A DNA stretch of 64,000 bases from Pedobacter cryoconitis (GCF_001590605.1 NZ_CP014504.1:2852001-2916000), one strand, 5' to 3'; counted from the stretch's first letter, positions 8,403 through 16,946 are shown. The notes: generated from the letters alone by a model not told the origin. A program made the numbers and translations.

Positions 8403-10037
8403 ATGAAACTAAAGTTACGCTTCAATTTTTCAATTTTAAGACTTTCTTCCTTAGTACTGCTTATACTGACTTCTTTGTTTTTTATACAGTGTCAGCGAAA
8501 AGAGGTAAAAAAAATAGCCAGGGACGTTACGATTACACCTAAAAATGCAGTGACCAAACTATTAATTGATAGTATGGAACTGGAAAAATATATCATCGGG
8601 GCTAAATTAGAAGATAGTGCTGCATTAAGGCTGAGGAACTTTTACAATAGCCGGAACTTTCAGTTCGCCTGGTTAACAGAAAAAGGGCTGGCAGAACAAA
8701 CCAGGGTATTTTATGCACTCGACAAGCGTTATGATTCGACTTCCAGGGACAGTTCTAAAAATGAATTGTTAATCAGGAAACAACTTGATGGGTTAATCAG
8801 TAAAGACACTACTATTCTTGCCGTAAGCCCGGCTATGGTTCAACTGGAACTGGAACTGACCCAGCACTTTTTTAATTTTGTAACCAATGCTTATGCTGGA
8901 AAAGTGGATCCCGCAGCGCTGCAGTGGTACATCCCAAGGAAAAAAATTAACGCAGTAGCTTTGCTGGATTCGCTGGTCGCAAAAAAAGGAGCTGGCGTAG
9001 CAGCATGGGAACCTGTAAACGGTTATTATAAAACACTGAACAAAGAACTCATCCGCTGGTATAGCATTCAAAAAAGGGGTAGCTGGCCACAACTGGATGC
9101 TGCTGCGCTTAAAACTATCAAAGAAGGTGATTCCGGATCGGTAGTTTTACAGTTTAAGCAGCGGCTGATTGATTTTGGAGATCTGGATGCTAAAGATTCT
9201 ACTTCAATTTATTCGGCAGCAGTAACCGCAGCGGTTAAAAAAGCACAGCTGCAATTTGGATATGGACAAACCGGAAAACCAGATCGTCTGTTAATAGCAG
9301 CTTTAAATGCACCTGTTGAGTCCCGTATTCAACAAATGCTGATCAACCTGGAAAGAATCCGCTGGTCTCCACTCCTGCCTGAAGGTAAATTGATTTTAGT
9401 GAATATTCCCGAATATAAACTACATGTATTCGAGGCTAAAAAAGAGGTATTGAATATGGGCATTGTGGTTGGAAAAGCAGCGAATAAGACTGTAATTTTC
9501 AGCAATACTTTAAAAAACATCGTTTTTAGTCCTTATTGGAACATTCCTTCCAGTATTGTACGTGCAGAAGTTCTGCCTGCAATGCGTAAGAACCGCAATT
9601 ACCTGGCGCAAAAAAACATGGAGCAATATGGTTTTAGTGACGGGTTGCCGCTCATTCGTCAGAAACCAGGAAACACCAATTCTTTGGGACGTGTCAAATT
9701 CTTATTTCCAAACAGTTACAACATCTATTTACATGACACACCTGCGAAATCTTTGTTTTCGGAAGACAAGCGTGCATTTAGCCATGGCTGTATCCGGCTG
9801 GCGAAGCCTAAAACATTAGCTGAATATTTATTAGCGGACAGACCGGAATGGACAACTGAAAAAATTGACAAGGCCATGAGTTCTAAAAAAGAGGTATGGG
9901 TAACAATGAAAACTCCAGTTCCGGTGATCATTGCTTATTTTACCAGCTGGGTAGATAAAAACGGACTGATCAATTTCAGAGAAGATATTTATGGCCATGA
10001 TCAAAAGATGGCTGAACAGCTGTTTCCTGCAAAATAA
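8403..10037 (+). CDS. L,D-transpeptidase, YcbB/LdtD type, envelope-anchored
   Basis: 544 residues with a lipoprotein-like signal (LTSLFFIQC). An N-terminal alpha-helical region is followed by a peptidoglycan-binding repeat (EGDSGSVVLQFKQRL, about 240-300). A YkuD catalytic domain has HDTPAKSLF and SHGCIRL with nucleophile Cys463. This arrangement is that of YcbB/LdtD. It makes 3-3 cross-links between diaminopimelate residues or attaches proteins to peptidoglycan, and its active-site motif is intact. It probably forms an operon with the preceding hydrolase. Confidence 0.93.
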   Translation: MKLKLRFNFSILRLSSLVLLILTSLFFIQCQRKEVKKIARDVTITPKNAVTKLLIDSMELEKYIIGAKLEDSAALRLRNFYNSRNFQFAWLTEKGLAEQTRVFYALDKRYDSTSRDSSKNELLIRKQLDGLISKDTTILAVSPAMVQLELELTQHFFNFVTNAYAGKVDPAALQWYIPRKKINAVALLDSLVAKKGAGVAAWEPVNGYYKTLNKELIRWYSIQKRGSWPQLDAAALKTIKEGDSGSVVLQFKQRLIDFGDLDAKDSTSIYSAAVTAAVKKAQLQFGYGQTGKPDRLLIAALNAPVESRIQQMLINLERIRWSPLLPEGKLILVNIPEYKLHVFEAKKEVLNMGIVVGKAANKTVIFSNTLKNIVFSPYWNIPSSIVRAEVLPAMRKNRNYLAQKNMEQYGFSDGLPLIRQKPGNTNSLGRVKFLFPNSYNIYLHDTPAKSLFSEDKRAFSHGCIRLAKPKTLAEYLLADRPEWTTEKIDKAMSSKKEVWVTMKTPVPVIIAYFTSWVDKNGLINFREDIYGHDQKMAEQLFPAK

Positions 10038-10096
10038 TAAAATAATGTAAACCTTTCTATGAATGAGCGGTTATGGCTACTCAAAATCAATAGAAC

Positions 10097-10669
10097 ATGG
10101 CAACTACAACAAAAAAAACTACCACAACTACAAAAGCGAATTCAAAAAAGACAACTGGTCAGACTGGAAAAATGAAGGATTCTGAATTCCATGAATTCTT
10201 TGTAGACGAACTGAAGGATATCTACTGGGCGGAGAAACACCTGGTTAAAGCACTTCCAAAAATGAAGAAAGCAGCGACAAGTCCAGAGCTTGCAGCTGCA
10301 TTTGAGAAACATACGCAGGAGACTCAAACGCACATTGACACCTTAGAAGAAGTGTTTGCATTATTAGAGACAAAACCTGCAGCCAAAAAATGTGATGCAA
10401 TGGCTGGTCTATTGGAAGAAGCTGATTCTATTATTGCTGATACTGATAAAGGTACGTTAACCAGGGATGCTGGCTTAATCCTGGCTGCTCAGAAAGTAGA
10501 GCATTACGAAATAGCGACCTATGGTACATTAGCTGTATTCGCTCAGAACATGGGACATACAGAAGTGGCCAGCTTATTACAGCAGACGCTTGACAACGAA
10601 AAAGCAACTGATGTAGCTTTAACTGAAATCGCGACAGCTTATGTAAATGAAGAGGCTGCGGCAGAGTAA
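10097..10669 (+). CDS. DUF892 ferritin-like protein (YciE/YciF family)
   Basis: 190 residues. A Thr/Lys-rich disordered tail (about 1-25) precedes a four-helix ferritin-like domain. Its helices carry FFVDELKDIYWAEKHL, FEKHTQETQTHIDTLEEVF, LILAAQKVEHYEIATYGTLA and LLQQTLDNEKATDVAL. The Glu/His residues on these helices are the expected metal ligands. The family is stress-related, but its reaction is not established. A long terminator hairpin follows, so this is the end of a transcript. Confidence 0.9.
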   Translation: MATTTKKTTTTTKANSKKTTGQTGKMKDSEFHEFFVDELKDIYWAEKHLVKALPKMKKAATSPELAAAFEKHTQETQTHIDTLEEVFALLETKPAAKKCDAMAGLLEEADSIIADTDKGTLTRDAGLILAAQKVEHYEIATYGTLAVFAQNMGHTEVASLLQQTLDNEKATDVALTEIATAYVNEEAAAE

Positions 10670-10682
10670 AATGTTAAAGATT

Positions 10683-10735
10683 AGTGCTAAAAGAGCCTGA
10701 ACAGTTTAAAATACTGTTCAGGCTTTTTTAGCACT
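10683..10735 (+). terminator. Strong intrinsic terminator after the DUF892 gene
   Basis: Two 23-base arms (10683-10705 and 10713-10735) pair along their full length with a single G-T pair, around a TTAAAAT loop. The inner core is AGCCTGAACAGT/ACTGTTCAGGCT followed by T6. Confidence 0.9.
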
Positions 10736-10770
10736 GTAACTATAATTTCCGGTTCCAATTTGCTGATATA

Positions 10771-11256
10771 TCAGGATTCAGATTCCGATGTTTGATCTTT
10801 ATGGTGTTTTTTGCGATGTTCAACTTTTTCTTTTTCCAGATTAGTTGCAGCATCTATAGAATGAGAATTATGAATATCGTCGTCCTCTTCGGAAATATCA
10901 GAGAGTTTTTGGTAATATTTATGCAGTACATCCAGCTCTTGCTCAGTCAGATCCTCAATATCAACCATTCTGTTACTTGCATGCCTGCTAGCTGCAATCA
11001 ATTCATTTAATTTTAACTGGATAGCTTTTGAATCTTTGTTCTGAGATTTCTGAATTAAAAAGACCATCATAAAAGTTATGATAGTGGTTCCGGTATTGAT
11101 CACCAATTGCCACGTATCAGAATATTTAAAAATGGGCCCGCTGATCCCCCAAACAATGACAACTAATAAGGCTATACCGAATGCTGCAGAACTCCCCGTC
11201 CAGCAAGTAATTTTTGTAGCTAATTGCTCAAAAAAGGATTCTTTCTTCTTTTCCAT
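10771..11256 (-). CDS. Low-affinity iron permease family small membrane protein
   Basis: 161 residues. A short polar N-terminus (FFEQLATKITCWTGSS) leads to two transmembrane helices at about 23-40 and 50-68 (GIALLVVIVWGISGP, LVINTGTTIITFMMVFLIQKSQNKD). An acidic, charged cytoplasmic tail follows. This is the bacterial two-helix version of the fungal FET4-like family. Iron transport by the bacterial members is not demonstrated. It is single, convergent with the DUF892 gene across the terminator at 10683-10735. Confidence 0.85.
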   Translation of the reverse strand: MEKKKESFFEQLATKITCWTGSSAAFGIALLVVIVWGISGPIFKYSDTWQLVINTGTTIITFMMVFLIQKSQNKDSKAIQLKLNELIAASRHASNRMVDIEDLTEQELDVLHKYYQKLSDISEEDDDIHNSHSIDAATNLEKEKVEHRKKHHKDQTSESES

Positions 11257-11422
11257 GAACGTTATAATTTGATTTATCCGGGGTATAACAATGCGAGTGG
11301 ACTTCTGTTTTGAATGTTATCTTTTAATAGTCCTATTTATTTCAGTATTGCGGAGAAGAAATCTTTTAAATTTGAGATTATAAACTAAACGGATTAAGTT
11401 TATACCGAAAATCACTGTCCGG

Positions 11423-11917
11423 ATGAAACTTATCTTAAGAAATCTATCTATTTTACTAATTGTACTGGCTAATGCAGGCTGTGATCAGCTTTCTAAAAAT
11501 GTAGCCCGTCAGAATATAGCTTACCATGAAACGATCAATGTGATTGGTAAGCATTTGATATTAACCAAAGTGGAGAATTCAGGGGCATTTTTAAGCACCG
11601 GCGATTCAATGGCAGACTCCGTAAAGTTTATTTTCTTGTCTTTAATTCCGCTGCTCGCGCTTTGTTACGGCATTTATTACCTGCTGAGAAATAGTCAACT
11701 CAATAACTTACTGGTCCTGGGCATCTGTTTTGTAATTGGCGGAGGCTTAGGAAATTTGTACGACAGGTTTCTTTATGGCTCAGTAACCGATTTTCTGCAT
11801 ATAGACTTCTATATCCTGAAAACCGGGATTTTCAACCTTGCTGATGTTTCCATTATGATCGGAATGATTATGCTGGTTATACATTTATATGTTAAGCGCA
11901 CACTCCAATTTACGTAG
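11423..11917 (+). CDS. lspA: Lipoprotein signal peptidase (signal peptidase II)
   Basis: 164 residues with four transmembrane segments. Conserved blocks are AGCDQLSK (18-25), VENSGAFL (50-57), GGGLGNLYDRFLYGSVTDF (106-124) and FNLADVSI (137-144). The catalytic aspartates are Asp123 and Asp141. It cleaves diacylglyceryl-modified prolipoproteins at the inner membrane, which fits the many lipoproteins in this window. Unlike many bacteria it is not beside ileS here. An exported cyclophilin gene starts 13 bases after its stop. Confidence 0.96.
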   Translation: MKLILRNLSILLIVLANAGCDQLSKNVARQNIAYHETINVIGKHLILTKVENSGAFLSTGDSMADSVKFIFLSLIPLLALCYGIYYLLRNSQLNNLLVLGICFVIGGGLGNLYDRFLYGSVTDFLHIDFYILKTGIFNLADVSIMIGMIMLVIHLYVKRTLQFT

Positions 11918-11930
11918 AATTATCTTTAGT

Positions 11931-12599
11931 ATGATGAACCGATCTATTCTCACTACCATTTTATTCTTGCTGAGCTGCACAGTTCAGGCACAAACCAATT
12001 ATGTAAGCCTTTCTACTTCAAAAGGCAATATTCTGATTATGCTGTATGATGAAACTCCCAATCACCGGGACAATTTCCTTAACCTGGTTAAAAAAGGCCT
12101 TTTCAAAGATCAGGAGTTCAACAGGGTCATCAAAAATTTTGTAAGTCAGGGTGGTGAACTTGATGAGACTATATTAGACAGAGAAAAACTTAATCCGCAA
12201 GTTCCTGTTCAACGGTTGGCGGCTGAAATAAGGCCAGAGTTATTCCATAAAAAAGGAGCTTTGGGTGCGGGAAGAAATGACAATCCAGATAAGAGCTCCT
12301 ATCTCGATCAGATTTACCTGGTAGAAGGTAAAATACAGACCGATACAGAACTGGATACGCTGGAAGTAAAAAGAGGAATTAAATTTACGCCTGCACAGCG
12401 CGAAACTTATAAAACTGTAGGTGGCCTTCCACGTCTTGATCAGGATTATACAGTTTTTGGAGAGGTTGTATCAGGAATAGAGGCAGCCGAAGCAATTAAC
12501 AATGTGGCTACAGCTAAAAATGATCACCCCATTAAAAAAGAAGGCTTTACCATTCACATCCTGAGCAAAAAGGAAATCAGTAAAATTGCAAAGCCTTAA
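11931..12599 (+). CDS. Exported peptidyl-prolyl cis-trans isomerase, cyclophilin type
   Basis: 222 residues from the ATG at 11931. An earlier in-frame ATG at 11889 lies inside lspA and is rejected because the signal peptide (MMNRSILTTILFLLSCTVQAQ) begins at 11931. Cyclophilin blocks NYVSLSTSKGNILIMLYDETPNH, FLNLVKKGLF, FNRVIKNFVSQGG and TVFGEVVSGIEAAEAI are present. A charged insertion (about 90-165) separates the two halves, as in Bacteroidota homologues. It is probably a periplasmic folding helper transcribed with lspA. Confidence 0.92.
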   Translation: MMNRSILTTILFLLSCTVQAQTNYVSLSTSKGNILIMLYDETPNHRDNFLNLVKKGLFKDQEFNRVIKNFVSQGGELDETILDREKLNPQVPVQRLAAEIRPELFHKKGALGAGRNDNPDKSSYLDQIYLVEGKIQTDTELDTLEVKRGIKFTPAQRETYKTVGGLPRLDQDYTVFGEVVSGIEAAEAINNVATAKNDHPIKKEGFTIHILSKKEISKIAKP

Positions 12600-12613
12600 A
12601 AAAACAGGATTAC

Positions 12614-13882
12614 TTAGTGCACTAATAAGGCAGTAAGCTCAGTTCTTTCTTCTTCTTCCAGGTCAACAATACTCTCCAGCAGATGCAGCAAACTCCCCCT
12701 TTGATCAGAGACCAGCAAGGCATCAATTAATGCTATAAATGTTTTTTTCTGATCTATACTCAGGTTACTGAATATTTTAGGCTGAATTTCGTACATGGTT
12801 TTCAACGTATTCAGTAAATCTTGTTTCCTTTTCGGATTGAGTGGTTCTTTATCATTCAGGGATAGCACGCCTTCGTTTTCAAAACGCTGAAGCAGTTTAC
12901 CTGAATATTCTTTCAGGAAAAACTTCCTTTTCGCGCGCAGGAGCTCATTTACTTTTTTACTGAGTAATTTATATTCCGGTGATGATTTTGACCGGTTATA
13001 CAATTTCACCTGGGTATCAAACTCGGTTCCGCTGAAATCAAAATCTGTGAAAAATTCACTTTCGATGTAAACACTGTGAAAATATTCGTCGGCTTTCTTA
13101 TTCAAGGTCGTATACTCCTTAAACTTCTCTTCACCCCTTTCGTTAATATAATAGACTTTGGACAGTTCTTTATGTAAAGACTCCTTCCACTGTACAAATT
13201 TCAGCTTAAACAACGTCTGTGTACTTTCATCCTTTAACAGGATATCCTCTTCATAATATTGGATATTATCAGTATAATCAAGTGGGATTCCATTGATCAA
13301 AATAGTATAGTTTCTCTTTTTATTCAACTCCAGAAACCAGCAAAACTCCGCTTTTAGAAAAGGGATAATCTCCAGTTCCATATTTTCCTGTACTATCTTG
13401 ATATTGGAGAACAGTACCCTGGTGCCTGTTTTTTCACTTAACGGCATATCGAGTAAATTAGCCTGATAATTATTCAGGGCGGACACCCCAATCCTGATTC
13501 TGCCACTTTTCAGGGAATCGTTATGCAAGAAAGTAGTTTGCCACTCGGCATCGTTGGCAAATTTAAAGAAAGTTAACCTTCCTACCCCGTTTTTGCCATG
13601 CATGGTAGACCGGTTACGATTCAAAGCCAGCTGCAGCGCTTTCTCTGATTCATAAAAAGGATCAAATTTAACTTTCAGGTTTTTAAAATTTATTCCATAG
13701 CCATTGTCATAAATCCCGAGGTGATCCATGAAGCCCAGTTCATTCGCCGTATAGTTAATTTCTACGGTATCTGCATTGGCGTCAAATCCATTCCAGATAT
13801 ACTCAGCCAGCGCTTGTTTTTCATTGTAATTGCGCAAGACCTTTTGTATACCGCTGGAAGTGATATTTACATTATTTGCCAT
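12614..13882 (-). CDS. GHKL-type ATPase (HSP90/MutL/histidine-kinase fold), standalone
   Basis: 422 residues. The Bergerat ATP-binding elements are clear: N-box AEYIWNGFDANAD (26-38), G1 IYDNGYGI (57-64), G2 MHGKNGVGRLTFFKFA (94-109), and a later GTRVLF strand. A transducer-like middle region and a helical C-terminus rich in Glu/Lys follow. There is no kinase phospho-acceptor, receiver or nuclease domain. Long prokaryotic relatives, as I recall them, continue past the place where this one stops (EEEERTELTALLVH), so it may be a shortened form. It overlaps the chorismate mutase gene by 11 bases. Function unknown; related ATPases occur in defence and DNA-repair systems. Confidence 0.85.
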   Translation of the reverse strand: MANNVNITSSGIQKVLRNYNEKQALAEYIWNGFDANADTVEINYTANELGFMDHLGIYDNGYGINFKNLKVKFDPFYESEKALQLALNRNRSTMHGKNGVGRLTFFKFANDAEWQTTFLHNDSLKSGRIRIGVSALNNYQANLLDMPLSEKTGTRVLFSNIKIVQENMELEIIPFLKAEFCWFLELNKKRNYTILINGIPLDYTDNIQYYEEDILLKDESTQTLFKLKFVQWKESLHKELSKVYYINERGEEKFKEYTTLNKKADEYFHSVYIESEFFTDFDFSGTEFDTQVKLYNRSKSSPEYKLLSKKVNELLRAKRKFFLKEYSGKLLQRFENEGVLSLNDKEPLNPKRKQDLLNTLKTMYEIQPKIFSNLSIDQKKTFIALIDALLVSDQRGSLLHLLESIVDLEEEERTELTALLVH

Positions 13883-14261
13883 GGAATTTTAATTTAATTT
13901 CATCTTCAATTCTCAGACTTTCTTTATGGATGGCATTCATCATTTCAGTAACAAAGTTAGCTGATAGGCCCTCCTTTTCACCTGCGATGATACTTTTTTC
14001 CAATACCTGCCTAAAGCGGCCTGCTTGTAAGGGTGGGATATTGTTCTTGGCTTTGTAAATCCCAATCTCTCTGACTGCAATTTCCCTTTCTCCGATCAAC
14101 CGCATGAGCTGTTTATCCAGCGAATCAATCTTCTTTCTGTTGATTTGCAATGTATTCAGACTACTATCTGGTGCTTTTGGGGTGGTCTCCTGTGCAAATA
14201 ACATAGCATGGCTCAGCAAACAAGTACTAAATAAAAACAGGGTACGGCTATATAGCTTCAT
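13872..14261 (-). CDS. Exported chorismate mutase-like protein (AroQ fold)
   Basis: 129 residues. A signal peptide ends near Ala23-Gln24 (AMLFAQ). An all-helical AroQ domain follows with RKKIDSLDKQLMRLIGERE (42-60), IYKAK (68-72), GRFRQVLEK (81-89) and FVTEMMNAIHKESLRIEDEI. Arg42, Arg59, Lys70 or Lys72 and Arg82 align with substrate-binding residues of E. coli chorismate mutase. The position of its Glu52 appears to be Phe83, so activity is uncertain, and the related isochorismate pyruvate lyase group is an alternative. Periplasmic chorismate mutases have no agreed role. It is translationally coupled to the GHKL ATPase gene. Confidence 0.8.
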   Translation of the reverse strand: MKLYSRTLFLFSTCLLSHAMLFAQETTPKAPDSSLNTLQINRKKIDSLDKQLMRLIGEREIAVREIGIYKAKNNIPPLQAGRFRQVLEKSIIAGEKEGLSANFVTEMMNAIHKESLRIEDEIKLKFHGK

Positions 14262-14329
14262 AATGATAGGATTTAAAAGTTAAATTTAACGTTTCATCTG
14301 TGATTTGGCTTATAAAATAATAACAGATT

Positions 14330-14435
14330 TATTTTTGTGTTTATACAATAAAGCTTAAGTATGAGCGTCTGTATATATGAGAGCGTTAATTTAGATAGCG
14401 GGGATGAGTCGGAGACTTATCCCCGTTTCTTTTTT
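14330..14435 (+). ncRNA. Candidate small RNA on the plus strand
   Basis: A Bacteroidota-type promoter is visible: TTTG at 14304-14307, 22 bases, then TATTTTTG (TAnnTTTG) at 14330-14337. About 60 bases later comes a strong terminator: a 12-base-pair stem (14399-14410/14414-14425, one G-T pair), a GGA loop, then TTTCTTTTTT. The T-run is only on the plus strand. No plus-strand gene lies upstream for 1.7 kb, so the hairpin does not belong to a known gene. A transcript of about 90 nt is inferred. Confidence 0.4.
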
Positions 14436-15129
14436 ACAATCCTTTTATAATTGCCTTGGTAACCTGGGGAATATCATCGTCAAAACGATGAGAGCCAGGA
14501 ATCGTTACCTTATGTATTTTATCTGTTTGCTTTAAAGCTTTATAAAACTCACTATCTTCCTCCTTACCGAAAATACACCATACGGGAATCACTGATTTCA
14601 ACAACTCCGGGTTTACTTTATATTTTTCTTTGTCTGTAGAGCCAAAATTCAATAAGTTTTTTAGTTTAACTACGTACCCGGTCGAAAAACCTGGTGAAAG
14701 CAAAACTAAGGAGTTTTGTTTTTCTGCGAGATTGCTGGGTAAACGGGAAGGGACAAAAGCGGCAATATCTGCCCCAAACGAATAACCAATCAAAGAGAAT
14801 GACTCTTTATTCCATGTTTTTAAATAAGCGGACAGGATCACCTGCATATCTTTTGCAAACTGATCGGGTGTTTTCTGCGTCCAGAAATATTTACGGGTAT
14901 CCAGGACAAGTGTTGAGTACCCGTTTTTAACCAGCTCTTTTACGGTTAACTCTGAAAAATTATTCCATCCACCATCACCGGTCAAAAAAACAAGCATTGG
15001 TTTATTGGAGCGCACAAAATGTGCATGCAGTGGAAATTCTGACAATCCGCGTGCAGGTTGAGCGTTCACGTTCATCAGGCTAAATGCCGTAATGAGTAAA
15101 CAGGAGCTTAAAATGGTTATTATCTTCAT
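14434..15129 (-). CDS. Exported AcvB/VirJ-like serine hydrolase
   Basis: 231 residues with a signal peptide (MKIITILSSCLLITAFSLMNVNAQ). The alpha/beta-hydrolase body carries the VirJ-family blocks LVFLTGDGGW (46-55), VLDTRKYFWTQKTPDQFAKD (75-94), LIGYSFGADIAAF (113-125, nucleophile Ser117), LLSPG and the base in PGSHRFDDD. Agrobacterium AcvB is known to hydrolyse lysyl-phosphatidylglycerol in the periplasm, and VirJ is its relative. This protein has only the single hydrolase domain. A role with aminoacyl-lipids is an inference, and no MprF gene is in view. Confidence 0.85.
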   Translation of the reverse strand: MKIITILSSCLLITAFSLMNVNAQPARGLSEFPLHAHFVRSNKPMLVFLTGDGGWNNFSELTVKELVKNGYSTLVLDTRKYFWTQKTPDQFAKDMQVILSAYLKTWNKESFSLIGYSFGADIAAFVPSRLPSNLAEKQNSLVLLSPGFSTGYVVKLKNLLNFGSTDKEKYKVNPELLKSVIPVWCIFGKEEDSEFYKALKQTDKIHKVTIPGSHRFDDDIPQVTKAIIKGL

Positions 15130-15466
15130 GGTCGTGATTTTGTCTGAAGACTAGAGTCTCCTTTATTACCTCAGTGCAAAGTTAAGAAAAAGCCACATAG
15201 ATGCGATTAATTCAATAGTGATCCTTGTCATTTTTTAAAACCAGGCACCGTTTTATATTTGGGCAGATAATTTATTCCATACCGGTGGATGCCGGCTTTC
15301 ATTGAGGGGGTTTTACCGGGAAGTTCAACCCCCTTGATTTTTAATTCAAGAAAAACGTTTATTTGGTACAGGGTTTGCCATCTATTCTGTCAATAGTATA
15401 ATCTGCCAGCTTGTTTTGATCTATAGGACGAAAACGGGCCTATTTCTATTAGAAACCTATTGAGGA
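15130..15466. other. 337-base gap with a plus-strand terminator and a possible leader or small RNA
   Basis: No coding frame is supported. TATATTTG (15254-15261) fits the TAnnTTTG -7 element, but no TTTG lies at the usual distance upstream. Further on, ACCGG/CCGG short arms (15281-15295) precede a hairpin with GGGGGTT (15306-15312) pairing AACCCCC (15327-15333). Additional pairs extend to 15302/15337, and a T-rich tail follows. This could end a small RNA or act as an attenuator ahead of the response-regulator gene at 15467. Confidence 0.35.
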
Positions 15467-15832
15467 ATGATGAAGCAAATATATGTTGTAGAAGATGATC
15501 AGGATATCAGACAGATCATAGAGTTCATATTGGAAGATGAAGGTTATAAAGTGCGGCTTTTTCCGGATATTTCGTCTTTTCATGCAGCGATGAAAGATAG
15601 TATCCCGGATTTATATTTGCTTGATGTAATGCTTCCTGATGGAAATGGTCTGGAATTATGCAGAGAAATCAGAACAATGCAACGAACAAAAGACATACCG
15701 ATTATTGTGATGTCTGCACACGCTTCGGCGGATACCGTTTTTCAGCAATGCAGTGCCAACGATTTTATCAGTAAGCCTTTTGATTTGAATGATATCCTGT
15801 TCAGAATTAAGAAACAGATAACATTACACTAG
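15467..15832 (+). CDS. Single-domain response regulator (receiver only)
   Basis: 121 residues, one CheY-like receiver domain with nothing after it. The acidic pocket VVEDD (7-11), phospho-acceptor Asp53 (LLDVMLPDG), the Ser/Thr position MSAH and Lys103 (ISKPFD) are all present. It should be phosphorylatable, but it has no output domain and no sensor kinase gene nearby. Its 3' end overlaps the convergent decarboxylase gene by 26 bases. An attenuator-like hairpin lies in the 340-base region before it. Confidence 0.93.
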   Translation: MMKQIYVVEDDQDIRQIIEFILEDEGYKVRLFPDISSFHAAMKDSIPDLYLLDVMLPDGNGLELCREIRTMQRTKDIPIIVMSAHASADTVFQQCSANDFISKPFDLNDILFRIKKQITLH

Positions 15833-16946
15833 TCGCTGCTATTTCTGTGGCCAGCTGATCAATCTGATACTTAGTTACATTTGGCATACAAATAATATGG
15901 CACCAGCCGTTTTCTAAAGCCAGTTGCCATTTGATCCTTACCTGTGCTGCGGGCTCCGGTAAATTAACAGTAATTGAATCCGGATTTCTCCAGGCATTGA
16001 TTCCTATTTCTTTCAATTTCATTTCTGCATAAGCAGCGACTTCCAGACTATGTAAGGCTCTTTTCTTAAATCCTTCCAGTCCGAGGCTTTTAATCATATA
16101 CCATAAAAACAAAGGGGTATGTCCATTTCTGGAACCGGTTATTGTGGTATCCATACTGCCTGTATAAGATACTGAACGGGCAATACGGTCACGGTTGTTC
16201 TTTTTCACCACCACTACTCCACATGGAATCGGAGAGCCAATAAACTTGTGTCCGCTAATTGCAATACTATCCGCGCCATCCATAAAATCAAATGCAGGAC
16301 GTGGTTCTATAAATGCACTGTAACTCCCTGAAAGTGCTCCATCTGCATGAATATAAAAATGCTGTATTGCCAGATCCTGTAAAATACTTCTGATCTTACG
16401 CACATCATCCCTTGCTTCGGTCATTGTAGTTCCGATATTAGCAAAGATAATTACAGGCATATGTCTGTTCATTTTGATCGTATCTCTAAGATCATCGTAA
16501 TCAATCTCTCCGCTTGCCTGAGTACGGATTACAATATTAGGCATATTTAATAAGTGCAGGTTTTTCTGCACACTATAGTGTGTAGCCTGCGAAAAATAAA
16601 CCATGCCCTTTGGATGAATTTCCCTGGCCAGGTATAAACCATAAAGATTTCCTTCTGAACCCCCATTAGTCACATATCCCCACCAGTTGTTGACTGGTGC
16701 CCTGAATAACAATGCAAAAAACTCCAGTACTTCTCTTTCCATTTCACGTGTACCTATAGTATAGGTGGAAGCTACAAACGGATCTCCAAGGTTATTAATT
16801 GGAAAGTTCAGAAATTCAGCCAGTTCAGAATAATTAAAATCTTTTGATACCGGGTACCCAAGCATTAACTCCGAATCAGCAGTTAATCTTTCCATTAAAT
16901 CCTTCAGTCTCCCTGCATTTTCCGGGGATAAATTATGCTGTTCCAT
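15807..16946 (-). CDS. PLP-dependent amino-acid decarboxylase, histidine-decarboxylase-like
   Basis: 379 residues, group II PLP decarboxylase fold. WWGYVTNGGSEGNLYGLYLARE (88-109) is close to the block typical of PLP histidine decarboxylases. Also visible are His124 stacking on PLP (QATHYSV), Asp202 (HADGALSG) and the Schiff-base Lys234 (SGHKFIGSPIPCG). It would make an amine and CO2 from an L-amino acid in the cytoplasm. Histidine is the best guess, while plant serine decarboxylases are close relatives. An Lrp-type regulator is divergently encoded 167 bases away and is the likely controller. No amine/amino-acid antiporter is adjacent. Confidence 0.88.
   Translation of the reverse strand: MEQHNLSPENAGRLKDLMERLTADSELMLGYPVSKDFNYSELAEFLNFPINNLGDPFVASTYTIGTREMEREVLEFFALLFRAPVNNWWGYVTNGGSEGNLYGLYLAREIHPKGMVYFSQATHYSVQKNLHLLNMPNIVIRTQASGEIDYDDLRDTIKMNRHMPVIIFANIGTTMTEARDDVRKIRSILQDLAIQHFYIHADGALSGSYSAFIEPRPAFDFMDGADSIAISGHKFIGSPIPCGVVVVKKNNRDRIARSVSYTGSMDTTITGSRNGHTPLFLWYMIKSLGLEGFKKRALHSLEVAAYAEMKLKEIGINAWRNPDSITVNLPEPAAQVRIKWQLALENGWCHIICMPNVTKYQIDQLATEIAATSVMLSVS

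Noticed and set aside
12614..15129. GHKL ATPase, chorismate mutase and VirJ-like genes as a defence island
   Set aside because: No nuclease, restriction, Toll/interleukin or other effector gene is nearby, and two of the three products are exported enzymes.
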